Shown: positions 34,089 through 43,660 of the stretch, in pieces | How the letters are laid out: every line of letters starts with the position of its first letter | Numbering within the stretch: the first letter of the stretch is position 1 | Assembly (NCBI RefSeq): GCF_004016515.1 | Contig: NZ_SACT01000004.1 | Coordinates: 372,001-436,000 of the forward strand | Direction of reading: 5' to 3' | Origin: Rubrivivax albus | GTDB taxonomy: Bacteria; Pseudomonadota; Gammaproteobacteria; Burkholderiales; Burkholderiaceae_C | Length of the DNA stretch: 64,000 bases | Notes under the pieces: model-generated | The model's input: only the letters and a program-made list of their open reading frames with translations | Told to the model about the DNA's origin: nothing | Database searches by the model: none | Program-made: the position numbers and the translations under genes

Positions 34089-36110
34089 TCAGTGCGGGTG
34101 TTGAGAAAGTCGCGCCGCCTCGGCCCGGAACTGCCGCCACCAGCGCCGGTCCACTGCTGCGCGGCCCGCCGCGGCATAGCGTGCATGGTCCAGCCGTTCC
34201 AGCGCGCGGGCCAGGGTCTCGCCGTTGGTGCCGAGCCGGGCGCGCACGGCTGCGGCGCGGGTGCGCGGCGGGTCGTGCGCGGCCACCGCCACGCCCAGCT
34301 GCGCCAGGCGCTCGGCCACCCGCCGCTGCAGGCGCAGCCAGGGGTCCTGGCGGTGGCGGTCCCACAGCGCCCAGGCGGCGCCGGCCAGGCTGACGGCGCC
34401 CAGCAGGCCGGCCAGCACGAAGGCCAGGTCACGCCAGCTCGGCGCCTCCACGCCCAGGGTTTCGAGCAGGTCGAACTGCCGGGTGCGCGAGTAGTTCAGC
34501 ACCCACTCGCTCCACCGCTGGTCGAAACGTTCCCACAGTGCACGCAGCTGCGCGGCCAGGGCCGGGTTGACGTTGTTCAGCGTGCCGGCGACGAAGCCGG
34601 GCGAGGGCACCAGGCTGCGGCCCAGGCGCACGCGCTCGGGTGCCACCGCAGCGGTGGGGTCGACGCGGATCCAGCCTTCGCCCGCCTGCCAGATCTCGGC
34701 CCAGGCGTGGGCATTGCTCTGGCGCACGATGAACCAGCCGTCCACCGTGGCCGGGTCGGCACCCTGGTAGCCGGTGACCACGCGCGCCGGCACGTCCAGC
34801 GCACGCATCACGACGACGAAGGCGGTGGCGAAGTGCTCGCAGAAGCCCTGCCGGCGGTCGAGCCAGAAGTCGTCGATCGCGTCGGCCGATTCATAGACCC
34901 CGGGCGTGAGCGTGTAGGTGTAGTCGTTCTCGCGGATGTGGCGCAGCACGGCGGCGGCCAGGGTGCGCGCGTCGGCCTCGCGGTAGGCCGCCTGGCGCCG
35001 CAGCTCCGCCGCCCACTGCAGCGTGCGCGGGTTGCGCGCCGGTGGCAGGGCCACGTCGTCGCGCAGGGCCACGGTGGCCTGCAGCGGGCCATGGCGGTGG
35101 CGCGTCCAGGCGGTGGCCTCCAGCCGGATGCGCGCGTCCAATGGCCGGTCGGCCACCCATTGCTGGTCGGGGCGCAGCGAGAGGTCGAAGCCGCGCGCCT
35201 GCGGCGCCACCGACGGGTCGCCGTCGGTCAGCTCCAGCAGCGGCACGGCCGCCAGGCGGCTGGGCTCGAGCATCACCTCGTAGCGCAGCGGACGCCCCAG
35301 CAGTTCGGGCGCGGGCACGGCGTCCGGTCGCGGGTCGCGGGTCCAGGTGCGGCCGTCGAAGACCGACAGCACCGGCCCGCGGAAGTACAGCGCGTCGCTC
35401 GGCGGCGCGCGGTCGACGAAGCGCACGCGCATCGCGATCGCGTCGTCGTTGGCCAGTTCGGCCACGCCGCCCAGCGACAGCGAGCCCGACAGCCCGGTGC
35501 GCCCGCCGGCATCGCCCGGCAGGCCCCACAGCGGCCCGATGCGCGGGAACAGCAGGAACAGCGCCAGCATCACCGGCAGCCCCCACAGCGTGGTGCGCGC
35601 CGCCACGCCGCCGGCGGTGGCGATGCCGGGCAGGCCCACCGGCATGTGGGCCAGCGCCAGCGCCGTCAGCAGGCCCCACACCGCCACCAGCATGGCCGCG
35701 GCCACCAGCGGCGACTGCGAGTACAGGAAGTTCGTCAGCACCAGGAAGAAGCCGAGCAGGAAGACCACCATCGCGTCGCGCCGCGCGCGCAGTTCCAGCG
35801 TCTTCAGCGCCATCAGCACCACCAGCATGGTGACGCCGGCCTCCTTGCCCAGCAGCGTGCGCTCGGTGAACAGGGTCAGGCCCATGGCCAGGCCCAGCAC
35901 CGCCACCAGGGTCCAGCGGCTGGGCAGGTTGCCGCCGCTGAAGGCCAGGCGTGCGCGCACGAGCAGGATCACCGCCGCCAGCGCAATGCACCAGGGCGCC
36001 AGGTGGGCCGTGTGCGGCGCGATGGTCCAGCCGATCACGGCCAGCTGGAACAGCGTGTCGCGCGCGTCCCGCGGCAGGTGCCGCCAGCGTTCGACGAGGC
36101 TCAGCCCCAT
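34089..36110 (-). CDS. Membrane transglutaminase-like protein (TgpA/DUF3488)
   Basis: 673 residues from the ATG at 36110. Residues about 15-190 hold five or six membrane segments (DUF3488), followed by a periplasmic domain with a cysteine-protease-like triad: Cys424 in GFCEHFATAF, His468 in NAHAWAEIW and Asp484 in RVDPTAAV, and another membrane segment near 575-595 (AFVLAGLLGAVSLAGAAWAL). The family relative TgpA is essential in Pseudomonas aeruginosa. The gene overlaps the DUF58 gene by ten bases, forming one operon with MoxR. Substrate unknown. Confidence 0.9.
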   Translation of the reverse strand: MGLSLVERWRHLPRDARDTLFQLAVIGWTIAPHTAHLAPWCIALAAVILLVRARLAFSGGNLPSRWTLVAVLGLAMGLTLFTERTLLGKEAGVTMLVVLMALKTLELRARRDAMVVFLLGFFLVLTNFLYSQSPLVAAAMLVAVWGLLTALALAHMPVGLPGIATAGGVAARTTLWGLPVMLALFLLFPRIGPLWGLPGDAGGRTGLSGSLSLGGVAELANDDAIAMRVRFVDRAPPSDALYFRGPVLSVFDGRTWTRDPRPDAVPAPELLGRPLRYEVMLEPSRLAAVPLLELTDGDPSVAPQARGFDLSLRPDQQWVADRPLDARIRLEATAWTRHRHGPLQATVALRDDVALPPARNPRTLQWAAELRRQAAYREADARTLAAAVLRHIRENDYTYTLTPGVYESADAIDDFWLDRRQGFCEHFATAFVVVMRALDVPARVVTGYQGADPATVDGWFIVRQSNAHAWAEIWQAGEGWIRVDPTAAVAPERVRLGRSLVPSPGFVAGTLNNVNPALAAQLRALWERFDQRWSEWVLNYSRTRQFDLLETLGVEAPSWRDLAFVLAGLLGAVSLAGAAWALWDRHRQDPWLRLQRRVAERLAQLGVAVAAHDPPRTRAAAVRARLGTNGETLARALERLDHARYAAAGRAAVDRRWWRQFRAEAARLSQHPH

Positions 36111-37051
36111 GTCGCCAGCCTCTCCAGCGCCTGGCGCCGGTGGGCGTCGCCCTGGGCGCCGGGCAGCTCCACACCCGGCAGGCGCAGGCCCCAGACCAGG
36201 CCGCGCTGCTCCGCGCCTTCCACCCAGGCAGCCAGGCGCGACAGCCGCGCCTCGGGGTCGCCCTGGGTGGCGGTCCAGTCCAGCCACAGCTCCTGGCTGC
36301 CGCTGGCCGCGGTCTCGCGGCTGACCAGCTCGCCGCTGCGCGCCACCTTCTTCCACACCACCTGGCGCAGCGAATCACCGCGCCGCCAGGGCCGCACGCC
36401 GTCCAGTTCCCCGCCGGCGGCACGCTGCAGCGTCGTCTGTTCTCCGGGCACGGCCTGCGCCATCGGCAGGCCGGGCGCCGGATGCTCCGGCCTGGGCCAG
36501 GCCAGCACGCGCGTGGCCGGCCGCCAGACCGTCCAGGCGCGGAAGAAGCCGAACGGGAAGCCGGTCTCGACGACGATGGGCGGCACCGCGTGCCAGCCGC
36601 GGCGGTCGGGCACGAAGCTCAGCGTGGCGCTGGCCTGGCCGCCGGCGGGCACGTCCACGGCGGTCCAGGTCTGGCCCACGCGGCCGCGCTCGCGCCAGCG
36701 CACGGCCAGGGCATGGCGACTGCGGTCGGGGCTGTCGATCACCACGTCCAGCAGCGCCGGTTCGCCGGCCCAGCCAGGCGGGCCGGGCCTGATGCGCAGC
36801 GTCAGCCCGCGCAGCGTGCCGTGGGTAACGTGCATCGACACCGCCGCCGCACCGGCGAGCAGGAAGGCCAGCACGTAGCCCAGGTTGAGCTGGTAGTTGA
36901 TGGCCGTCAGCAGCATCAGCACCAGCAGGGCGGCGAAGGACCAGCCGCCGCGCGTGGGCACGATGTAGATGTTGCGCTGGCCCAGCGTCCAGGTGTCGGC
37001 CACCGGCATGCGGGCAACGAACCAGTCGTCCAGGCGCGACATCAGGCCCAT
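36101..37051 (-). CDS. DUF58 domain membrane protein
   Basis: 316 residues. Two membrane segments near the N-terminus (ALLVLMLLTAINYQL and VLAFLLAGAAAVSM, about 40-75), then a domain with the DUF58 hallmark GELDGVRPWRRGDSLRQVVWKKVARSGELVSR at about 215-246. DUF58 proteins are typical partners of MoxR ATPases; this one is between moxR and the transglutaminase gene. It begins 19 bases after the moxR stop and ends within the transglutaminase gene's first bases. Confidence 0.9.
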   Translation of the reverse strand: MGLMSRLDDWFVARMPVADTWTLGQRNIYIVPTRGGWSFAALLVLMLLTAINYQLNLGYVLAFLLAGAAAVSMHVTHGTLRGLTLRIRPGPPGWAGEPALLDVVIDSPDRSRHALAVRWRERGRVGQTWTAVDVPAGGQASATLSFVPDRRGWHAVPPIVVETGFPFGFFRAWTVWRPATRVLAWPRPEHPAPGLPMAQAVPGEQTTLQRAAGGELDGVRPWRRGDSLRQVVWKKVARSGELVSRETAASGSQELWLDWTATQGDPEARLSRLAAWVEGAEQRGLVWGLRLPGVELPGAQGDAHRRQALERLATWG

Positions 37052-37070
37052 GGCGGCGGGGCAGGGCGGC

Positions 37071-38003
<933 letters not shown>

Positions 38004-38033
38004 GATGTTGCCCGAAAGGCCCCGACCCCGCGC

Positions 38034-38969
38034 ATGAGCACCGCATTCTTCTCCCACGCCGAGTGCCGTTTGCACGACATGGGCGCCGGCCACCCGGAAT
38101 GCCCGCAGCGGCTGGACGCCATCGGCGACCAGCTGCGCGCCAGCGGCATCGACATGGCGCTGGACTTCCACGACGCGCCCGAGGCCACGCTGGAGCAGCT
38201 GGAGCGCGCCCACACCGCCGGCTACGTGATGCAGCTGCAGGAGACCATGCGCCAGGTGCGCGAGGCCGGTGAACCGAAGGCGCTGGACCCCGACACCGTG
38301 GTGGGCCCCGGTACCTGGGGCGCCGCGCTGCGCGCCGCCGGCGCGGCCGTGGCCGCCACCGACCGCGTGCTATCGGGCCAGGCGGAGAACGCCTTCTGCG
38401 CCGTGCGCCCGCCGGGCCACCACGCCACGCGCGACGAGACCATGGGCTTCTGCTTCTTCAACAACGTGGCGGTGGCGGCGCGGCATGCGCTGGACGTGCA
38501 CGGCCTGCAGCGCGTGGCCATCATCGACTTCGATGTGCACCACGGCAACGGCACGGAAGACATCATCGCCGGCGACGAGCGGGTGCTGATGTGCAGCTAC
38601 TTCCAGCATCCGCTCTACCCCTACAGCGGCGCCGTGCCCAAGGGCACGAACATGGTCAACGTGCCGGTGGCGCCGTACACGCGCGGGCCGGAGATCCGCC
38701 AGACCATCGAGCAGAGCTGGCTGCCGGCGCTGGAGGCCTTCAGGCCGCAGATGATCTTCATCTCCGCCGGCTTCGACGCCCACCGCGAGGACGACCTCGG
38801 CCAGCTCGGCCTGGTGGAGGACGACTACGCCTGGATCACCACCCAGCTCAAGGCCGTCGCCGACCGCCACGCGCAGGGTCGCATCGTCTCCTGCCTGGAG
38901 GGCGGCTACGCGCTGTCGGCGCTGGCGCGCAGCGTGGTGGCGCACGTGCGGGTGCTGGCCGGGGTCTGA
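38034..38969 (+). CDS. Histone-deacetylase-family amidohydrolase
   Basis: 311 residues. Zinc-dependent deacetylase fold; in bacteria such enzymes remove acetyl groups from polyamines, acetyl-CoA synthetase or other targets. The motifs are VRPPGHHATRDETMGFCFFNNVAVAARHAL (about 122-151), IIDFDVHHGNGTEDI with zinc ligands Asp and His, SAGFDAHREDDLGQL and CLEGGYAL. It is divergent from the MoxR gene with 30 bases between starts. Substrate is not predictable from sequence. Confidence 0.92.
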   Translation: MSTAFFSHAECRLHDMGAGHPECPQRLDAIGDQLRASGIDMALDFHDAPEATLEQLERAHTAGYVMQLQETMRQVREAGEPKALDPDTVVGPGTWGAALRAAGAAVAATDRVLSGQAENAFCAVRPPGHHATRDETMGFCFFNNVAVAARHALDVHGLQRVAIIDFDVHHGNGTEDIIAGDERVLMCSYFQHPLYPYSGAVPKGTNMVNVPVAPYTRGPEIRQTIEQSWLPALEAFRPQMIFISAGFDAHREDDLGQLGLVEDDYAWITTQLKAVADRHAQGRIVSCLEGGYALSALARSVVAHVRVLAGV

Positions 38970-39071
38970 CCGGCGGCCCCAGGCGGGCGGCCCTGGGCAC
39001 CGGCCTGGGCAATCGTTCACGTTTCCACGTCTGACGGGTCGCACGTTCCGGCCGGGCTGGCCAGCCACCCA

Positions 39072-39126
39072 CGATCCGGCTCAAGCCGGGATCGCAAGTG
39101 CCGAAAGTCTCACGATGAGACATTCG
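39072..39126. promoter_or_regulatory. Two hairpins before and over the pseudopilin start
   Basis: A first hairpin (about 39072-39095, arms CGATCC-GGC/GCCGGGATCG with one bulge) and a second at 39101-39126 (arms CCGAA-A-GTCTCA and TGAGAC-A-TTCGG, one A:A mismatch). The second spans the pilin ATG at 39115, which would sit at the loop of the stem. Such folding could mask the start. I saw no match to the c-di-GMP (GEMM) riboswitch consensus. Low confidence. Confidence 0.3.
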
Positions 39127-39606
39127 GCGATGTGCAATCAGAAGTTCTTGCGCTCCCGTGCCAGGGCACGCGGCCTCACGCTCGTGGAGCTGCTGCTTGT
39201 CGTGTCCCTGGTCGCGGTGCTGGCCAGCCTGGCGGCCAGCGCTTGGGGCGGCTACCAGGACCGCATCCGCACCAAGCAGGCTGTGGACGACATCACCGGT
39301 CTGTCGGCCCTGCTCGACCAGACCTTCACCGACACCGGCGAACTGCCCGACAGCCTGGCCGACATCGGCCGCGGCGGCATGGCCGACCCCTGGGGCAACC
39401 CCTACCAGTACACGAACCTCACGACGGCCCACGGCAAGGGCAAGGCGCGCAAGGACCATTCGCTGGTGCCGCTGAACAGCGACTACGACCTGTACAGCAA
39501 GGGGTCGGACGGCGAGTCGGTCTCGCCGCTGACGGCCAAGGCCAGCAAGGACGACATCCTGCGCGCCAACAACGGCCGCTTCATCGGCCCGGCGTCGAGC
39601 TACTGA
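39115..39606 (+). CDS. Type IV pilin-like / type II secretion pseudopilin (GspG-like)
   Basis: 163 residues. The prepilin cleavage motif RGLTLVE lies at residues 19-25 (cleavage between Gly20 and Leu21, Glu25 at +5), followed by a hydrophobic helix LLLVVSLVAVLASLAASAWGGYQD. The C-terminus has DPWGNPYQYTN and SDYDLYSKGSDGE, typical of the GspG calcium-binding region. It probably belongs to a pilus-like or secretion apparatus assembled elsewhere, and is followed after 10 bases by a GGDEF-EAL gene. An ATG at 39130 is an alternative start. Confidence 0.85.
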   Translation: MRHSAMCNQKFLRSRARARGLTLVELLLVVSLVAVLASLAASAWGGYQDRIRTKQAVDDITGLSALLDQTFTDTGELPDSLADIGRGGMADPWGNPYQYTNLTTAHGKGKARKDHSLVPLNSDYDLYSKGSDGESVSPLTAKASKDDILRANNGRFIGPASSY

Positions 39607-39616
39607 CGGGGCGCCG

Positions 39617-42340
39617 ATGCGCATCAGCGGCCTGTTCCTGCACAGCCGCGTCGCCCGGCGCACCTTCCGCGTGCTGCTCGCGGCGGCGCTGCTGCCGCTG
39701 GCTGTGTTCGTCCTGCTGGCCACCCAGGTCTACCTGAACGACCGCGCCGACCGCGCGCAGCGCAACGAGTCGGAGTATCTCAAGCACATCGGCATGCGCA
39801 CCTTCGACCGCCTGACGGCGGCGCGTGCCACGCTGGCGGCCAAGGCGATCGATGCGCAGTTCGAGGCGCCGAGGTTGCACGACGAGGCCGTCAAGGCGGT
39901 GCTGGCCGGCCTGGCCAGCGTGGGTGTCGACGGGCGTGTCCACGGCGACCCTGTACTGGTGGCGCGCTGGCAGCAGGCCCGGGGTGAGGCCCCACGCTCC
40001 TCGCGCGACCTGTGGTGGCTGCCGGCTGCGGACGATGCGCCGGCGCACGTGATGCTGACCTGGCCGGACGCCGCCGGCCGTGGCACCTGGGTGGCCGAGG
40101 TCAGCCCCGGCTTCCTCTGGCAGGACTTCAGCGCCGACGGCCCGGCGTCCACCGTGTGCCTGAGTGACGCCCAGCGCCGGCCGCTGCGCTGCCCCCACGT
40201 CGCGAACGCCGGCGACCCGGCCTGGCACCTGTTCCTGAAGGCCAGGTTCGGCAGCGGCGACTGGGTGCTGCAGGGCCGGCAGCACGAGCCGGAGACGGCG
40301 CTGCAGGACGATGTGCTGCGCCTGGCGGCCACCGGTGGCGTGGCCACGCTGCTGCTGATCGCGATGCTGGGCCTGGTGCTGGTGCGGCGCACCATGGTGC
40401 CGCTGGAGCAGATCATCGCCGGCACGAAGCGGCTGGCGGCCGGGGACTGGTCGACCCGCGTGGCCGAAGGCCGAAATGATGAATTCGGCCAGCTCGCGCA
40501 GCTGTTCAACGGCATGGTCGACCGCCACGGGCGGCAGATGCAGGCCTTCGAGGCGCAGGCCGGCATCGACCGCGAACTGCTGGGGTCGCTGGACCTCGAT
40601 CGGCTGATGCAGCAGATCCTGCGGCGGCTCCAGGTGCTGGCGCCCGGTGCCCGGCTGGCGGTGCTGGCACGCACCTGGTCGGGCCCCGACTGGCGTGTGC
40701 ACCGGCCCGATGCCGAGACTGGCCTGCAGCCCGTGCCCGAGCTGGCGCTGCGCCAGGCCGTGGCCGATGGCCTGGCCGTGCACTGCGACGCGCGCCGCAA
40801 CCCGCCGGACTGGATCCGCCAGGCCCTCGCGCTGCCAGCCAGCGAACCGGCGGCCGCCTGCTGGGTGCCGGCCGCCTGGCAGGACGAGCCCGTGGCCCTG
40901 ATCGTGCTGTGCGCGGCCCGGCCGCTGGCCATGGACGACGACGCACGGCGCGAGCTGGAGGCCTTGCGCGACCGCTGTGCGCTGGCGATCGCCGCCGCCG
41001 AACGCGAACACCGGCTGGTGGAACGGGCCGTGCGAGACGACCTGACCGGCCTGCTGAACCGCCATGGCCTGCACGACACCTGCGACGACCTGCTGGCCGA
41101 CAGCTCGGCACCGCAGCCCTTCACGCTGCTGTTCATGGACCTGGACGGCTTCAAGGAAGTCAACGACGCCATGGGCCACACGGTGGGCGACATCCTGCTG
41201 CGCGCGGTGGCCGACCGCATGCGTGCGCTGGTGCCCGAGGGCACGGTGCTCGCGCGCCCGGGCGGCGACGAGTTCGTCGCCGTGCTGCCGGCCACCGCCG
41301 ACGCCGAGGCCCTGGCCGCCGCGCTGTGCGACCGCCTGGCCCACCCCTTCGTGCTGCGTGGGCAACTCCAGCACATCGGCGCCAGCATCGGGCTGGCCAG
41401 CTGCCCGGCCGACGGCACCGAACGCGACGAACTGCTGCGCCGGGCCGACCTGGCCATGTATGCCGCCAAGGCCGACGGCCGCGGCCGCTGGCGCCGCTAC
41501 GCCGCCACGCTGGACCAGGAAGCGAGCGAGCGGGCCTGGATCGGGCGCGACCTGCGCACCGCGCTGGCCAGCGGCCAGCTCGAGGTGCACTACCAGCCGA
41601 GGCTGGACCTGCGCACCGGCCGCACCGAAGGTGCCGAGGCGCTGGTGCGCTGGCGGCACCCGGAGCGTGGCTGGATCCCGCCGGTGCGCTTCGTGCCGGT
41701 GGCCGAGGAGTCGGACCTGATCGTCGCCCTGGGCGAGCAGGTGATGAACATGGCCATGGCCCAGCGCCGACGCTGGCGCGACCTGGGCGTGCCCATCGGC
41801 CGCGTGGCCGTCAACGTGTCGGCCCGCCAGCTGCAGGACGCCGGTTTCGCCGACACCGTGCTGGCGATGCTGGCGCGGCATGGCCTGCGGCCGCAGGAGC
41901 TGGAGTTGGAGATCACCGAGAGCCTGTTCGCCGGTGAGGCGGCGCTGGTCGAGCGGGCGCTGGCGCCGCTGCGCGCCGCCGGTGTGCAGGTGGCGCTGGA
42001 CGACTTCGGCACCGGGTTCTCGTCGTTGTCGGCGCTGCGCCACCTGCCGGTGGACGTGATGAAGATCGACCGCAGCTTCGTCATCGACCTGGGACAGGAC
42101 CCGGATTCCGATGCCGTCGTGCGCGCGGTCATCGCGCTGGCGCGCGACCTCGGCAAGCGTGTGGTGGCCGAGGGCGTGGAGACCGAACTGCAGCAGCAGC
42201 GCCTGCGTGCGCTGGGCTGCGACGAGGTGCAGGGCTACCGTTACGCCAAGCCCCTGGCGCCCGAGGCCTTCCTCGAAGGGGTGCGTGCCGGCTTCGATGC
42301 ACCGTTGCGCGCGGCCGAGACCCAGACCGTCGACGCCTGA
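39617..42340 (+). CDS. Membrane GGDEF-EAL protein (c-di-GMP turnover)
   Basis: 907 residues. Two membrane segments (about 18-37 and 238-258) flank an extracytoplasmic sensor, then a HAMP domain (about 260-310), a GAF-like region, a diguanylate cyclase domain and an EAL phosphodiesterase domain. GGDEF is intact at residues 549-553 (RPGGDEFVAV), and the EAL motif is intact at 674-676 (EALVRWRHPE), with NVSARQ, LDDFGTGFSSLS, KIDRSFV and EGVETELQQQ. Either activity may dominate. Ten bases after the pseudopilin stop, suggesting joint expression of a pilin-like fibre and a c-di-GMP enzyme. Confidence 0.93.
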   Translation: MRISGLFLHSRVARRTFRVLLAAALLPLAVFVLLATQVYLNDRADRAQRNESEYLKHIGMRTFDRLTAARATLAAKAIDAQFEAPRLHDEAVKAVLAGLASVGVDGRVHGDPVLVARWQQARGEAPRSSRDLWWLPAADDAPAHVMLTWPDAAGRGTWVAEVSPGFLWQDFSADGPASTVCLSDAQRRPLRCPHVANAGDPAWHLFLKARFGSGDWVLQGRQHEPETALQDDVLRLAATGGVATLLLIAMLGLVLVRRTMVPLEQIIAGTKRLAAGDWSTRVAEGRNDEFGQLAQLFNGMVDRHGRQMQAFEAQAGIDRELLGSLDLDRLMQQILRRLQVLAPGARLAVLARTWSGPDWRVHRPDAETGLQPVPELALRQAVADGLAVHCDARRNPPDWIRQALALPASEPAAACWVPAAWQDEPVALIVLCAARPLAMDDDARRELEALRDRCALAIAAAEREHRLVERAVRDDLTGLLNRHGLHDTCDDLLADSSAPQPFTLLFMDLDGFKEVNDAMGHTVGDILLRAVADRMRALVPEGTVLARPGGDEFVAVLPATADAEALAAALCDRLAHPFVLRGQLQHIGASIGLASCPADGTERDELLRRADLAMYAAKADGRGRWRRYAATLDQEASERAWIGRDLRTALASGQLEVHYQPRLDLRTGRTEGAEALVRWRHPERGWIPPVRFVPVAEESDLIVALGEQVMNMAMAQRRRWRDLGVPIGRVAVNVSARQLQDAGFADTVLAMLARHGLRPQELELEITESLFAGEAALVERALAPLRAAGVQVALDDFGTGFSSLSALRHLPVDVMKIDRSFVIDLGQDPDSDAVVRAVIALARDLGKRVVAEGVETELQQQRLRALGCDEVQGYRYAKPLAPEAFLEGVRAGFDAPLRAAETQTVDA

Positions 42341-42483
42341 GCGGCGGGCCACCAGGCGCCCTGCGTCGCCTTTGCGACACCGACCACCGGGATTACGCCG
42401 GGTGTGCGGGGTGCGCACCTGTCGCTAGATTGCGGGCGGCGGCCCACCCGGCCGCCTTGCATGCACAGCCACAGGAGACACCG

Positions 42484-43653
42484 ATGAAGCTCGACCGCAC
42501 CCTGATGCGCCTGGCCGCCCTTGCGCTGGCCGGCGGCGCGGCCCTGGCCGCCACCGCCCAGACCAACCCCGGCCTGCCGGCCACGCTGGCCTGGAGCGCC
42601 TACGACGTGGGCTCCGGCGGCTACAACCAGGCCGTGGCCATCGGCAACGCGCTCAAGCAGCGCTACGGCGTCAACCTGCGCGTGCTGCCAGGCAAGAACG
42701 ACGTCTCGCGCACCCTGCCCGTGCGCGAGGGCCAGGTGCAGTTCTCGGCCAACGGCGTCGGCGGCAGCTACCTGGCGCAGGAAGGGGTGTTCGAGTTCGG
42801 TGCCAAGACCTGGGGCCCGCAGCCCATCCGCGGCCTGCTGCTGAACAACTCCGACCAGGTGCTCACCGTGGTGGCCGCCAAGGACAGCGGCATCAAGACC
42901 GTGGCCGACCTCAAGGGCAAGCGCGTGGCCTGGGTGATCGGCGCGCCGTCGCTGAACCAGAACATCACCGCCATCCTGGCCTTTGCCAACCTCACGTGGA
43001 ACGACGTGCAGCGGGTGGACTTCGGCGGCTTCGGTGCCGCGATGGACGGCGTGATCAACGGCCAGGCCGACGCCGCCTTCACCTCGTCGATCTCCGGCAA
43101 GGCCTACCAGCTGGCCAAGTCGCCGCGCGGCATCGTCTACCCGACCATCCCGCACGCCGACAAGGCCGGCTGGGCGCGCATGAACAAGACCGCGCCGTTC
43201 TTCTTCCCGTTCATGGGCGCCGAGGGTGCCGACCTGAGCAAGGACAACCGCGTCGAGTCGGCCACCTACCCGTACCCGATCCTGATGACCTACGCGAAGC
43301 AGGACAACGACACCGTCTACGCGATGACGAAGGCGATGGTCGAGACCTATGCGGACTACAAGGACGCCGCGCCGGGCAACGTGGGCTGGGCCGTGGACCG
43401 GCAGAACTTTGCCTGGGTGATCCCCTTCCACGATGGCGCCATCCGCTACTGGAAGGAGAAGGGCCTGTGGAAGCCGGAGCACCAGGCGCACAACGACAAG
43501 CTGGTGCAGCGCCAGCAGGTGCTGGCCGACGCCTGGAAGGCGGTGAACGCCGGCAGCCACGCCGACGACAAGGCCTTCGCGCAGGCGTGGATGAAGGCCC
43601 GCGCCGACGCGCTGACGAAGGCCGGCATGGACGCCGTGGTCACCGAGTGGTGA
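42484..43653 (+). CDS. TRAP transporter TAXI-family solute receptor
   Basis: 389 residues from the ATG at 42484 (AGGAGA nine bases before). A signal peptide ends near residue 26 (AATAQ). Family motifs: WSAYDVGSGGYNQAVAIGNALKQRYGVNLRVLPGKNDVSR, SANGVGGSYLAQEGVF and KGKRVAWVIGAPS. TAXI receptors bind a carboxylate or other solute in the periplasm and hand it to a large fused membrane protein, here the next gene. The ligand is unknown. The 143 bases before it show a small GTCGC/GCGAC hairpin but no clear promoter. Confidence 0.9.
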   Translation: MKLDRTLMRLAALALAGGAALAATAQTNPGLPATLAWSAYDVGSGGYNQAVAIGNALKQRYGVNLRVLPGKNDVSRTLPVREGQVQFSANGVGGSYLAQEGVFEFGAKTWGPQPIRGLLLNNSDQVLTVVAAKDSGIKTVADLKGKRVAWVIGAPSLNQNITAILAFANLTWNDVQRVDFGGFGAAMDGVINGQADAAFTSSISGKAYQLAKSPRGIVYPTIPHADKAGWARMNKTAPFFFPFMGAEGADLSKDNRVESATYPYPILMTYAKQDNDTVYAMTKAMVETYADYKDAAPGNVGWAVDRQNFAWVIPFHDGAIRYWKEKGLWKPEHQAHNDKLVQRQQVLADAWKAVNAGSHADDKAFAQAWMKARADALTKAGMDAVVTEW

Positions 43654-43660
43654 GCCGCGC

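Noticed and set aside
39010-39130. c-di-GMP riboswitch before the pseudopilin
   Set aside because: The conserved GEMM core sequences are not present; only simple hairpins are visible.
39581-42418. Minus-strand open frame of about 945 codons
   Set aside because: Antisense to the GGDEF-EAL gene, whose motifs are intact; no family resemblance in the minus frame.
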